From Paenibacillus tundrae (GTDB lineage Bacteria > Bacillota > Bacilli > Paenibacillales > Paenibacillaceae), in NCBI RefSeq assembly GCF_036884255.1, contig NZ_CP145605.1, forward strand, positions 434,001 through 498,000: 64,000 nucleotides of DNA, in the 5' to 3' direction. How positions within the stretch are numbered: the first letter of the stretch is position 1; each line of letters starts with the position of its first letter. A program made the position numbers and the translations under genes. Shown in pieces: positions 1 through 8,159 of this stretch. The notes under the pieces are model-generated. The model saw only the letters and a list, made by a program, of their open reading frames with translations. It made no database searches and was not told the origin of the DNA.

Positions 1-1
1 A

Positions 2-292
2 GAAATCTGTGGGTACGTGAGTGCCCAACTCAATAAAATCCAGAAAGTAGAGCTATTGATGGATCGAGATGTACTCTTCATTAATGAGATTATTATTGAT
101 CCCAAGTATCGTGGACGTAGCATTGGACAGATGATGATGGCGGTGCTTGTTGAGCTGGGAAAAGAACTTCAAGCCGATCATCTAGAGCTAACCGTAGCTT
201 CGTTTAACCAAGGGGCACAAGAGTTTTACGAAAAGTTAGGTCTGGTCGTCCGCAGCAGCAGAATGGAATACATACTAAATAAATTGAACTAA
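2..292 (+). CDS. GNAT-family N-acetyltransferase, C-terminal part (5' end outside window)
   Basis: The open frame runs in from the left edge without a start, so only about 96 C-terminal residues are visible. A GTG at 17 could be mistaken for a start, but the frame upstream encodes EICGYV, a strand typical of GNAT folds, so the gene is cut by the window edge. The segment IIDPKYRGRSIGQMMM matches the acetyl-CoA pyrophosphate loop (R/Q-x-x-G-x-G/A), and the C-terminal FYEKLGLV block is also typical. Substrate cannot be told. The last codons and the stop lie inside the left terminal repeat of the dispersed element at 275-460, so the repeat supplies the end of this gene. Confidence 0.85.
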   Translation, partial: EICGYVSAQLNKIQKVELLMDRDVLFINEIIIDPKYRGRSIGQMMMAVLVELGKELQADHLELTVASFNQGAQEFYEKLGLVVRSSRMEYILNKLN

Positions 293-460
293 ATATTTAC
301 ACAAGAGCGGAGGGACAGAAATAACGTGAAGAAGCGAAGCGTTCGCCTTTATCTCCGGATTTTCCCCTTGGAAAAGGGAATCAAAAAATCTGGGGATAAC
401 AGCGATCGGAATGTTGTTCTGTCATCGAAGTGGTCAGTGTAAATATTTATAGTTTCTCTT
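275..460 (+). repeat. Dispersed palindromic repeat, copy A
   Basis: First of five related elements in the window. Its left end (275-302) and right end (437-460) are imperfect inverted repeats meeting at TTTACAC / GTGTAAA. Inside is a hairpin core: AAGCGAAGCGTTCGCC, then ATCTCCGGATTTT, a short loop, AAAATCTGGGGAT and AACAGCGATCGG. The arms can pair, so the whole element could fold as one long stem. No protein is encoded. It is about 93 per cent alike to copy B in the core by eye. It lies between the GNAT gene and the CsoR box. It may be a MITE-like element or a structured RNA repeat. Confidence 0.8.
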
Positions 461-462
461 GA

Positions 463-479
463 ATACCCCCATGGGGTAT
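463..479 (+). promoter_or_regulatory. CsoR operator upstream of csoR
   Basis: The 17-base near-perfect dyad ATACCCCCATGGGGTAT matches the known G/C-tract CsoR box found before copper operons in Bacillales. It is 37 bases before the csoR start, which predicts autoregulation with release by Cu(I). A second box lies before copA at 1515-1531. Confidence 0.9.
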
Positions 480-515
480 GTTATTCTGGAGTCAGAATGA
501 TGAAGAGGGGTGTTT

Positions 516-929
516 ATGATGGATCATCAGAGCCATCCCAAGGACGTAATGGAACCTTCCGGAACCGATGTACCTGAAGTATTGGAGCCGGATTCTGCAC
601 AAACGGCGAATTCATGCCATGCTCATGCTGATAACGATGACGGGAAGCAAGTCCGTAAGAGTCATCACTCACAAGAGATGAAGGGCAATCTGATTTCACG
701 GTTAAATCGTGTTGAAGGACAGATTCGTGGAATTAAAGGGCTTATTGAGAAGGATACGTATTGTGATGATGTCCTGACACAGATCGCGGCAGCCCAGTCA
801 GCGCTTAATTCAGTAGGAAAACTTCTGCTTGAAGGGCATATGAAGAGCTGCATCGTTGAGCGAATTCAGGCAGGGGAACATGAAGTAGTCGATGAACTGC
901 TGGTTACGGTAAGGAAATTAATGAAGTGA
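516..929 (+). CDS. csoR: Copper-sensing transcriptional repressor CsoR
   Basis: A DUF156/CsoR family repressor of 137 residues that leaves its operator when Cu(I) binds. The ligand set Cys-His-Cys is present at about C83, H108 and C112 (YCDD and GHMKSC), identifying the copper-type subgroup rather than FrmR or the per-/polysulfide sensor CstR. ATG 516 has GAGGGG five bases upstream; ATG 519 is equally possible, and GTG 510 overlaps that site. The N-terminal 55 residues before the conserved SRLNRVEGQIRGI helix form an unusually long acidic, His-containing extension (SCHAHADNDD) not present in short CsoR proteins. Flanked by repeat copies A and B; preceded by its own CsoR box. Confidence 0.93.
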   Translation: MMDHQSHPKDVMEPSGTDVPEVLEPDSAQTANSCHAHADNDDGKQVRKSHHSQEMKGNLISRLNRVEGQIRGIKGLIEKDTYCDDVLTQIAAAQSALNSVGKLLLEGHMKSCIVERIQAGEHEVVDELLVTVRKLMK

Positions 930-945
930 ATATTGTTACTTAATC

Positions 946-1137
946 TAAATAAGTTCAACTAAACTTTTTACACGAGAACGTAGAGGACGGAAATAACATG
1001 AAGAAGCGGAGCGCTCGCCTTTATCCCTGGATTTTCCCCGTTGACAAAGGGAATCAAAAAAATCTGGGGATAACAGCGATCGGAAGGTTATTCTGTCATC
1101 GGAGTGGTAAGTGTAACATTCTTTAATTGAACTTATA
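946..1137 (+). repeat. Dispersed palindromic repeat, copy B
   Basis: Same element and orientation as copy A. Terminal inverted repeats are clear: left ATAAGTTCAACTAAAC...TTTTTACAC (948-973) and right GTGTAACATTCTTTAATTG then AACTTATA (1111-1137). The core (about 1002-1105) contains AAGCGGAGCGCTCGCC, ATCCCTGGATTTT, AAAATCTGGGGAT and AACAGCGATCGG. It separates csoR from copZ. No CsoR box lies between this element and copZ, so copZ is probably transcribed through the repeat. Confidence 0.85.
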
Positions 1138-1159
1138 CATTGCCCATAAGGAGGAATAT

Positions 1160-1363
1160 ATGATGTCTAATGTTACATTGAACGTAGCAGGAATGTCCTG
1201 TAATCACTGTGTGAAGGCTGTTGAAGAAGCCGTGAAGAATGCTGGTGCGAGTGGTCAGGTCGATCTGCAAGCTGGAACGGTAGCGGTAGAGTATGATGAG
1301 CAGAAGGTTAACGTGGATCAGATCAAGGCAGCCATTGAAGACCAAGGATACGATGTAGCTTAA
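1160..1363 (+). CDS. copZ: Copper chaperone CopZ
   Basis: A 67-residue heavy-metal-associated domain protein that carries Cu(I) in the cytosol to CopA. The metal site is GMSCNHC (Cys14, Cys17), followed by a standard beta-alpha-beta fold ending in the GYDV strand. AAGGAGG at 1148-1154 sets the start at ATG 1160, with ATG 1163 possible. The gene follows csoR across repeat copy B and precedes copA by about 200 bases; copA has its own CsoR box but copZ does not, which suggests copZ is read from the csoR promoter. Confidence 0.93.
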   Translation: MMSNVTLNVAGMSCNHCVKAVEEAVKNAGASGQVDLQAGTVAVEYDEQKVNVDQIKAAIEDQGYDVA

Positions 1364-1514
1364 TTATTTTTTCTCAATTTTCGTCTGATTCATATGAATG
1401 ATTTATGATGATCTGGCTTGAACAGAACTTCCTTGTGTAACTCAAGGGACGAGAAGAATCAGTAGATTTTTTTCGAATAAGTTCATCGTTTAAGCCTTAT
1501 TTTTTCTAATGAAT

Positions 1515-1531
1515 ATACCCCCATAGGGTAT
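1515..1531 (+). promoter_or_regulatory. CsoR operator upstream of copA
   Basis: The sequence ATACCCCCATAGGGTAT differs by one base from the box at 463-479 and lies 30 bases before the copA start. It gives copA a separate copper-inducible promoter. Confidence 0.88.
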
Positions 1532-1561
1532 TGGGGAACAAAATTGAACGGAGATGACGAC

Positions 1562-4090
1562 ATGGATAAGCCAGCAACAGACAACACTGCAACTGGCTCA
1601 GCATTACCACCCGTAGAGGGAGCATCTGGTTTACTCACCACATTCCAAATTACAGGCATGACCTGTGCAGCGTGTTCTTCTCGAATCGAGAAGGGGTTAT
1701 CCCGCATGGAGGGGGTTAATCAGGCAAACGTTAATCTCGCAATAGAGCAGGCGACCGTTAGGTACGATCCCAAAGTCACTAATGTCAATCAACTGCGGGA
1801 TAAGGTTGAAGCGTTGGGTTATGGCACAGTTACGGAATCGGTAGATCTGGATATAACGGGCATGACCTGTGCCGCTTGTTCGGCTCGGATCGAGAAAGGG
1901 TTATCCCGCTTACCGGGTGTATCTCGTGCCAATGTGAATTTAGCGCTGGAGACAGGGCATGTCGAGTATACAGCAGGCGTGCTGAAAGCATCGGACATCA
2001 CGGCTAAGATTAGACAGCTCGGTTATGGCGCAGAATTACAACAGACGGGAGAGGAAACTTCATCTGCCCGAGAGCGGGAATTGCAACGTAAGAAGTGGAA
2101 ATGGATGATATCTGCAGCACTTTCGATTCCTTTGTTATGGGCGATGGTAGGTCACTTCTCCTTCACATCGTGGATTTGGGTGCCTGATCTATTCATGAAC
2201 CCTTGGTTCCAATTGCTGCTGGCAACGCCAGTCCAGTTTGTGATTGGATGGCAGTTCTATGTGGGAGCTTACAAAGCATTGCGCAGCGGTAGTGCCAATA
2301 TGGATGTGCTCGTGGCTTTGGGTACAAGTGCGGCATTCTTCTACAGTCTCTATCTGACGTTATCTAGTGGTTATCTACCTGCGACTTCGATGGATCACGG
2401 TGCAATGGGGACGAGCACAGCCGCTATGCCTGCGGTGGAGCTTTATTATGAGACGAGTGCGATTCTAATCACACTGATATTACTCGGTAAATGGTTCGAG
2501 GCTGTAGCGAAAGGACGCTCATCCCAGGCAATCAAGAGCTTGATCGAATTAGCACCGCGTGAAGCCCGTGTCATTCGAGATGGGCAGGAGGTCGTTATCC
2601 CTGCGAGTTATGTTGCTGTGGGTGATCTCGTTCTTGTGAAACCAGGGGATAGTATCCCGGTGGACGGCATCGTGGAGGAAGGGCAATCTTCTGTAGATGA
2701 ATCGATGCTCAGTGGAGAGAGTTTACCTGTAGATAAAAAGCCTGGCGATGCTGTTACAGGGGCTACTTTGAACAAAAACGGCATGTTACGCCTAAGAGCG
2801 ACCCGAGTGGGTGCAGATACTGCTCTATCCCAGATTATCAAAGTCGTTGAACAAGCGCAGGGCTCTAAAGCTCCAATTCAACGGATTGCAGATGTGATTT
2901 CAGGTATTTTTGTCCCGATTGTTGTGGGCATTGCCGCCGTTACCTTCCTTGTCTGGTACTTCTTCGCAAGTCCAGGTGACTTCGCGGGGTCATTGGAAAA
3001 AGCAATTGCTGTCTTGGTTATCGCCTGTCCATGTGCCTTGGGTTTGGCTACGCCAACCTCGGTTATGGCTGGATCGGGGCGAGCTGCAGAATATGGTATT
3101 TTGTTCAAAGGTGGCGAACATCTGGAATCAGCACAGCAGATTCAAACTGTTGTATTGGACAAAACGGGTACAGTAACTCAGGGTAAACCTGTGCTTACAG
3201 ACGTTGTAACAGCTTCGGGCTGGACGGAAATGGAACTATTACAACGAGTTGGCGCAGCAGAACAAAATTCGGAGCATCCACTCGCTGAGGCTATCGTGGA
3301 AGGAATCCGAGGTAAAGACATCGCTCTGAGTCCATCCGAGCAATTCGAGAACATACCTGGCTACGGCGTTCGAGCTCACGTTCAGGGACAAGAGATTCTC
3401 GTGGGAACCCGGCGCTTGCTTGCTGATGCTAAGGTGAATGTTCCAGATGGTACGGTGACTCAGATGAACCAACTGGAGGAACAAGGGCGTACAGCGATGT
3501 TGGTTGCGATTGATGGTGTGTGGGCAGGGATTGTTGCTGTTGCAGATACGATTAAGGAAACGTCACGCGAAGCGGTAAGCCGTCTGCAAGCGATGGGGAT
3601 CGACGTCATCATGATTACCGGTGACAATGAGCGAACAGCACGCGCTGTGGCAGAACAAGCGGGAATCCGTAGCGTTTTGGCAGAGGTGCTCCCAGAGGGC
3701 AAAGCGGCAGAAGTGAAGAAGCTGCAGGCTAATGGTCGTAAGGTGGCTATGGTTGGAGATGGAATTAACGATGCACCAGCTCTGGCGACAGCCGATATTG
3801 GGATGGCCATTGGGACAGGAACAGATGTAGCGATGGAAGCGGCGGATATTACGTTGATGCGTGGTGACCTGAATAGCATTGCTGACGCGATTGAGATGAG
3901 CCGGCGAACAATGGGGAATATCAAGCAGAATCTGTTCTGGGCGCTTGGATATAATGTGATTGGTATTCCCATTGCAGCTGTGGGCTTTCTTGCACCATGG
4001 TTAGCTGGTGCTGCGATGGCGTTCAGCTCGGTGTCTGTTGTGTTAAATGCCTTACGTTTGCAACGAATGAAGCTGCAACATAAATCATAG
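1562..4090 (+). CDS. copA: Copper-exporting P1B-type ATPase CopA
   Basis: An 842-residue Cu(I)-exporting P-type ATPase of the plasma membrane. Two N-terminal metal-binding domains each carry GMTCAAC (Cys35/38 and Cys103/106). The membrane CPC motif is at about residue 489 (ACPCALG), the phosphorylated Asp in DKTGT at about 533, the SEHPLAEA nucleotide-domain HP motif follows, and [10 protein letters not shown] is at about 731. These residues place it in the P1B-1 copper class. The chosen ATG has GGAG eight bases upstream; a TTG at 1544 in frame is less likely. It is controlled by the CsoR box at 1515-1531 and works with CopZ. Confidence 0.97.
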   Translation: MDKPATDNTATGSALPPVEGASGLLTTFQITGMTCAACSSRIEKGLSRMEGVNQANVNLAIEQATVRYDPKVTNVNQLRDKVEALGYGTVTESVDLDITGMTCAACSARIEKGLSRLPGVSRANVNLALETGHVEYTAGVLKASDITAKIRQLGYGAELQQTGEETSSARERELQRKKWKWMISAALSIPLLWAMVGHFSFTSWIWVPDLFMNPWFQLLLATPVQFVIGWQFYVGAYKALRSGSANMDVLVALGTSAAFFYSLYLTLSSGYLPATSMDHGAMGTSTAAMPAVELYYETSAILITLILLGKWFEAVAKGRSSQAIKSLIELAPREARVIRDGQEVVIPASYVAVGDLVLVKPGDSIPVDGIVEEGQSSVDESMLSGESLPVDKKPGDAVTGATLNKNGMLRLRATRVGADTALSQIIKVVEQAQGSKAPIQRIADVISGIFVPIVVGIAAVTFLVWYFFASPGDFAGSLEKAIAVLVIACPCALGLATPTSVMAGSGRAAEYGILFKGGEHLESAQQIQTVVLDKTGTVTQGKPVLTDVVTASGWTEMELLQRVGAAEQNSEHPLAEAIVEGIRGKDIALSPSEQFENIPGYGVRAHVQGQEILVGTRRLLADAKVNVPDGTVTQMNQLEEQGRTAMLVAIDGVWAGIVAVADTIKETSREAVSRLQAMGIDVIMITGDNERTARAVAEQAGIRSVLAEVLPEGKAAEVKKLQANGRKVAMVGDGINDAPALATADIGMAIGTGTDVAMEAADITLMRGDLNSIADAIEMSRRTMGNIKQNLFWALGYNVIGIPIAAVGFLAPWLAGAAMAFSSVSVVLNALRLQRMKLQHKS

Positions 4091-4200
4091 AGCAACAACT
4101 AGAAATTGAATCAAGCTCATTGGGAATCGGTAGGATATCCATTAAATTAGGTGAGGCTTGTACGAAGAGATATGTCCTGAGTTATTTCTATAAATGATAT

Positions 4201-4245
4201 GAAAAGAGAGTAGTGACTTTTTTCTAAAAAAAGTTACCCTCTTTC
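4201..4245 (+). terminator. Probable terminator after copA
   Basis: An imperfect inverted repeat with arms GAAAAGAGAGTAGTGACTTTTTT and AAAAAAGTTACCCTCTTTC and a three-base loop lies about 110 bases after copA. The arms are A/T rich and mismatched, so its strength is uncertain. Confidence 0.4.
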
Positions 4246-4265
4246 ATTAATTTTCAGAAATTCCA

Positions 4266-4294
4266 TTGACAATAATGACATATACACTTAAAAT
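4266..4294 (+). promoter_or_regulatory. SigA-type promoter for the membrane protein at 4366
   Basis: TTGACA at 4266-4271 and TAAAAT at 4289-4294 are separated by exactly 17 bases, close to the vegetative sigma consensus. The dyad at 4297-4325 begins just after the -10 box, where a repressor would block initiation. Confidence 0.75.
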
Positions 4295-4296
4295 TT

Positions 4297-4325
4297 AAAC
4301 ATTCGTTTGATTCAAACAAATGTTT
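4297..4325 (+). promoter_or_regulatory. 29-base dyad, likely TetR-family operator
   Basis: Arms AAACATTCGTTTGA and TCAAACAAATGTTT form an inverted repeat around one central base with one mismatch. Size and position over the start site fit a TetR-family operator. The TetR gene at 5748 is the obvious candidate regulator, but that link is inferred from proximity. Confidence 0.7.
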
Positions 4326-4365
4326 ATATCAAATTCGAACTACTTTGCAATGGAGGATAAGATCT

Positions 4366-5526
4366 ATGGTACAGGCTTTACGCGTTTTGTTTAAAAAACC
4401 ACCAGTGATTGTTGGAATCGTGACGGCACTTATGTTCCAAGTGATTTTTAGCATCATCTGGATGACTGCATATTCAGGAGTGAATGATCGCACGAATGAG
4501 CTTACTGTTGCGATTGTAAACGAGGATGGAGAACTATCCCAAGGAATTGCCGAACGATTGGCAGAGACGTTACCGTTTCATACCGTATCCAATCTAACTT
4601 CGGAAGAAGCAATTGATCAGCTTAATCATCACCAAGTTCATATGGTACTCGGCATTCCGGCTGGCTTTAATGAATTGCTTCAAACGGCTGGATCAACTGC
4701 TGAAATTAAATACACAATCAATGAAGCTAACCCGGTGACGATCAAAAGCATGATGCAAGGTGTATCACAGTCCGTAACCAACACGATCAACAAGCAGGCT
4801 ACTGCTCAAGGTGTGCAGACGGTGTTAACCGCAACAGGAACACCAGCAGATCAAGCCGCTAATGTGGCGACTAACCTGACTTCCCGTGTGGAAGGCGTAA
4901 CAACGTCCATTAACCCGGTGAACGGAATGAATAATCAGATGGTACCGATGATGATGGTGCTGGCATCTTATGTTGGAGCTATGATCATGGGCATGAATCT
5001 GCAAACGGCTATGGGGATGTTGTCCGCAACGTTCTCTCGCTGGACGCTATTTGGTGCAAGAATTGTCATTAACGTAGGTTCAGCCCTAGTTGTATCCTTA
5101 CTCGGATCTTCACTTATCGTTGCGCTTGGCGGGCAGATTGAACAAGGGTTCGTCGCATTCTGGTTATTCCAAGCCTTGTTCCTCTGCACGTTCATGTTCT
5201 TCTCGCAGTTCTTCTTGATCTGCTTCGGGCCTGCAGGAAGCTTGTTCAATGTTATCTCGCTATCCTTGCAGCTCGTATCCTCAGGAGCGATGGTACCACG
5301 TGAATTGCTGAATGGATTCTATAGTGGTGTAGGTCAATTTTTGCCGGCTACTTACGCAGTTCAAGGTATCTTGAGTGCTCAATTGGGCGGCCCAGGAATT
5401 CAGTCTGCTGCAGGTTCAATTGTTCTTATTCTGGCGATTGTGGTCGCACTCTCTCTGCTGGTTACCCTTGTGAAGAAACAGCGTGTACCCGCAGGTGCAC
5501 CAAGCCCAGCACCATCTAACGCTTAA
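4366..5526 (+). CDS. ABC-2/YhgE-Pip-like (DUF3533-like) membrane protein
   Basis: A 386-residue membrane protein: one N-terminal helix (about 16-38), a large extracytoplasmic region with VNEDGELSQGIAERL, then about five helices from residue 195 to 375. This one-plus-five layout is that of the YhgE/Pip and DUF3533 relatives of ABC-2 permeases, often linked to export of lipids, drugs or peptides. No ATPase is encoded beside it. ATG 4366 is preceded by GGAGG at nine bases; a TTG at 4345 lacks a suitable site. The strong dyad in its promoter and the downstream TetR gene suggest an inducible efflux function. Confidence 0.75.
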   Translation: MVQALRVLFKKPPVIVGIVTALMFQVIFSIIWMTAYSGVNDRTNELTVAIVNEDGELSQGIAERLAETLPFHTVSNLTSEEAIDQLNHHQVHMVLGIPAGFNELLQTAGSTAEIKYTINEANPVTIKSMMQGVSQSVTNTINKQATAQGVQTVLTATGTPADQAANVATNLTSRVEGVTTSINPVNGMNNQMVPMMMVLASYVGAMIMGMNLQTAMGMLSATFSRWTLFGARIVINVGSALVVSLLGSSLIVALGGQIEQGFVAFWLFQALFLCTFMFFSQFFLICFGPAGSLFNVISLSLQLVSSGAMVPRELLNGFYSGVGQFLPATYAVQGILSAQLGGPGIQSAAGSIVLILAIVVALSLLVTLVKKQRVPAGAPSPAPSNA

Positions 5527-5565
5527 TACCTAAGTTTATACAGATGAAGCAACACTGTATACTAA

Positions 5566-5604
5566 CACCAAGCCCCCCATTGATTGCCGATGGGGGGCTT
5601 GGTG
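5566..5604 (+). terminator. Strong hairpin after the membrane protein gene
   Basis: A perfect 15-base-pair GC-rich stem (CACCAAGCCCCCCAT with its complement) and nine-base loop lies 40 bases after the stop. The U-tract is poor, so it may act as an RNA 3' stabiliser or a weak terminator. Confidence 0.65.
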
Positions 5605-5747
5605 TAATAGTAGATGGAGGATACAACTTCACATATGCCATGCTGATTGGCTATGCCTTGCGCTTTGTTGCACAAACTTTCATAATAGATAATTATGTAT
5701 AATTTCATTAAACATTTACAAGAGAACGGATTAGAGGAGCGAACGGA

Positions 5748-6353
5748 ATGACGGAACCAGATTTGGACATTAAAACGAGGATATTGCTTGCAGCCAAGAA
5801 GCTTTTTGCAGGTCAGGGGTATGACGGGACGAGTGTCCGTCAAATCTGTGATGAAGCAGGAGCGAATGTGTCCCTGGTCTCTTATCACTTTGGCGGCAAA
5901 GAAAAGGTGTTTGAAGCATTGTTTGAACACTTCTTCCCTGGTCAGATGCTGAATGAGCTGGCTGCAGCGTCTATGTCTCCCGTGGAAGGTGTCCGGCGGA
6001 TTGTGGGTCAAGTTGTGAAGTTTACCATGGTAGACACCGAGATGAGCGATATTGTGCAGCTTGAAATTACACTACGGACACATCGTACGCCGACGGTTTT
6101 TCGTTTCCTTGATCCAATCTGGACGAAGGTAAGAGATTTACTGCAAGAAGGTAAAGATCAGGGTATTTTTCGTATTGAATCCGTGTCGTATGCCACATTA
6201 CAGGTGATGGGGGCAACTTTGGCGCATAAACGAGCCAAAAATTCACGTTTTCTAGCGGATTATCAGGGAATAACTACAGAGGAACTTGCTGAGCAAACAA
6301 TTGAATTTGTACTTCGAGGATTAGGAGTGACGGACCATGAACGAAACGATTGA
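5748..6353 (+). CDS. TetR/AcrR-family transcriptional regulator
   Basis: A 201-residue regulator with an N-terminal TetR helix-turn-helix at about residues 8-55 (TSVRQICDEAGANVSLVSYHFGGKE) and a divergent C-terminal ligand domain. GAGGAG at 5734-5739 is eight bases before ATG. The stop lies 17 bases inside the nitroreductase gene, so the two are co-transcribed and translationally coupled. It probably represses the upstream membrane protein through the dyad at 4297-4325, and the redox enzyme it is fused to transcriptionally hints at a drug or quinone-like ligand. The ligand is not visible from sequence. Confidence 0.9.
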   Translation: MTEPDLDIKTRILLAAKKLFAGQGYDGTSVRQICDEAGANVSLVSYHFGGKEKVFEALFEHFFPGQMLNELAAASMSPVEGVRRIVGQVVKFTMVDTEMSDIVQLEITLRTHRTPTVFRFLDPIWTKVRDLLQEGKDQGIFRIESVSYATLQVMGATLAHKRAKNSRFLADYQGITTEELAEQTIEFVLRGLGVTDHERND

Positions 6354-7080
6354 ATTAATGATGAAGCACCGCTCTGTACGGAAATTCAAGGCAGATCCTA
6401 TAAGTGAAGAACAGTTGGCAACGATCATTGCAGCTGGACAGATGGCGTCTTCCTCCAGCAGTGTGCAGGCGTATAGTGTAATTGCGGTCACGGATCTGGC
6501 TTTAAAATCGAAGCTTGCTGAGCTGGCAGGCAATCAGGCTTACGTGAACGAATGCCCCGTATTCCTAGTATGGTGCGCAGACCTCTTTCGACTGAAGGAT
6601 GCGGCGAAGCAGCATATGCCAGACAAGGAAACCTACGCAGATTCGACGGAAAACTTTATGGTCGCTACCATTGATGTAGCACTTGCATCACAGAATGCAG
6701 CCCTTGCAGCGGAATCACTCGGCTATGGCATTGTCTATATTGGTGGACTTCGCACACGTATTGAGGAAGTTTCTGAGCTGCTGGGACTACCCGAAGGCGT
6801 ATATCCGGTCTATGGCATGTGTATTGGTGTTGCCGATCAGGAGACAGGCATTCGTCCGCGCTTACCACTAGATGCTGTTCTTCATCAGAATCAGTATAAT
6901 GCGGAGCAGACACTTGAAGGCATGGCGCGATATGATGAGACCACGGTAGCCTACATGAATGAACGGACGCAGGGCGCGAACAAGACCCCTTGGTCTGTAT
7001 CGATGGCCAAACGTCTCACAGAGCCAGTGCGTTTGCAGATGAAGCCTTTCTTGGAAGGCAAAGGGTTCATGAAGCGTTAA
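6337..7080 (+). CDS. NfsA/NfrA-like NAD(P)H-dependent FMN nitroreductase
   Basis: A 247-residue protein of the oxygen-insensitive flavin nitroreductase family. The N-terminal HRSVRKF segment binds the FMN phosphate, SSSSVQAYSV is the second flavin-contacting loop, and the central GYGIVYIGGLR block is family-specific. Length matches NfsA and Bacillus NfrA (about 245-250). It reduces nitroaromatics, quinones or flavins with NAD(P)H in the cytosol; the physiological substrate is unknown. The start overlaps tetR by 17 bases. Confidence 0.88.
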   Translation: MNETIELMMKHRSVRKFKADPISEEQLATIIAAGQMASSSSSVQAYSVIAVTDLALKSKLAELAGNQAYVNECPVFLVWCADLFRLKDAAKQHMPDKETYADSTENFMVATIDVALASQNAALAAESLGYGIVYIGGLRTRIEEVSELLGLPEGVYPVYGMCIGVADQETGIRPRLPLDAVLHQNQYNAEQTLEGMARYDETTVAYMNERTQGANKTPWSVSMAKRLTEPVRLQMKPFLEGKGFMKR

Positions 7081-7124
7081 TGTGTGCGGGCAAATTGTAT
7101 AGATAAGCACGTACGGATATAAGA

Positions 7125-7160
7125 AAGGTCAGTTAGGCTTCAAGCCTGACTGACCTTTTC
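7125..7160. terminator. Bidirectional terminator between nitroreductase and tatD genes
   Basis: Arms AAGGTCAGTTAGGCTT and AAGCCTGACTGACCTT around a single base give a long stem (one mismatch), followed by TTTTC on the plus strand and preceded by an A-rich run. It separates two convergent genes and can stop both. Confidence 0.85.
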
Positions 7161-7170
7161 TTACATAACT

Positions 7171-7989
7171 TTAGAGCGATGATACTGGCAAACCGTAGAA
7201 CCGTTTCGCATTCTGGTAGAAAAGTCGTGCAGCGCGTTCGGTGCCCATCCCCATGACCTCGCACCAACTCTGAATAACTTGCCTTGTCATCGCTGGATGA
7301 GTCATCCGCCCTTGGAAAGGGCCTTCGAAAGGCCACGGTCCATCGGTCTCAGCCATAACCTGCTCCGATGGATACTGCCTTGCCAGTTCGCGGATCTCTT
7401 CCTCATACATAATATCAGGGGTGAAGGAGACAAAATAACCGTTATCTGCCATGCGTGCGATCGTCTGGCGTGAGCCTTTGAACCAGTGGAAATGGGCACG
7501 ACGGAACTGATACTTCTCAAGCAAATCACAGGCGATATCAGCATCTTCATACACGGCATGAAGAACGAGAGGCTTGTTGTACTGCTTCGCAAGCTGAATG
7601 AACTGTTCCAGCAATTCAATATAGCCGCTCTGATCCCATGAGTTTCCTGCTTGCTCCGCTTCTTGTCTGCTGTAATAGGGTAAGCCCACCTCTCCAATGG
7701 CTACGGCTTGTCCTATATGCTGTTTGATCCAGCCAAGGAGTAGATGCAGATCCCCTGCAGAAGGGAGCGGTTGCTCTGGATGGTAGCCAAAGGCAGGAAA
7801 TACCGTACGTGGGTTATGCTTGGCAAGTTCCAGATTGGCGTGGCAGGAATCCATATTCATGGAGACCGCAATGAGGGCTTCAACCTGCTGGGAGGAGAGG
7901 GATTGCAGTATAGACTGTTGTTGCGTTGTTGTATATTGATCCAAGTGGATATGGGCATCGATTAACGGTGCTATAGCACGAGTATCCAT
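7171..7989 (-). CDS. TatD-family metal-dependent hydrolase
   Basis: A 272-residue member of the TatD/YcfH deoxyribonuclease family in the amidohydrolase superfamily. Metal ligands are visible: DAHIHLD near the N-terminus (HxH), the Glu of IGEVGLPY, LHAV, HFHWF, and the Asp of AETDGPW. These residues bind two divalent metals; relatives act as DNases or as uncharacterised phosphohydrolases. An AAGGAGG site lies five bases before ATG. It is convergent with the nitroreductase gene and downstream of the thiamine uptake operon, from which a terminator separates it. Confidence 0.88.
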   Translation of the reverse strand: MDTRAIAPLIDAHIHLDQYTTTQQQSILQSLSSQQVEALIAVSMNMDSCHANLELAKHNPRTVFPAFGYHPEQPLPSAGDLHLLLGWIKQHIGQAVAIGEVGLPYYSRQEAEQAGNSWDQSGYIELLEQFIQLAKQYNKPLVLHAVYEDADIACDLLEKYQFRRAHFHWFKGSRQTIARMADNGYFVSFTPDIMYEEEIRELARQYPSEQVMAETDGPWPFEGPFQGRMTHPAMTRQVIQSWCEVMGMGTERAARLFYQNAKRFYGLPVSSL

Positions 7990-8128
7990 AATTTCCTCCT
8001 TATGATTAATAGAGTCTAACTATTCATGGTACGTCGTATATTTCAAGTCGGATCACCCATATTAGGTGAAAAAATACATTTTTACATAGCCTGCTTACCG
8101 CTCTGTTTGACACACGACAATAACTCTA

Positions 8129-8159
8129 AAAACCCGCGCTATATAGATAGGCGGGTTTT
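8129..8159 (-). terminator. Terminator at the 3' end of the thiamine uptake operon
   Basis: On the minus strand GCGGGTTTT and its complement form a stem whose 5' arm lies inside the last codons of thiZ, followed by a run of T. The gene end and the terminator are therefore overlapped. Confidence 0.75.

Noticed and set aside
1428..1475. Possible terminator between copZ and copA
   Set aside because: The stem TCCTTG/CAAGGGA is short and the T-run is about 14 bases away, so it is not convincing.
3460..4098. 212-codon minus-strand frame
   Set aside because: It lies wholly opposite copA, has no ribosome site and its product is low-complexity Ala/Ile/Ser; a shadow of the copA reading frame.
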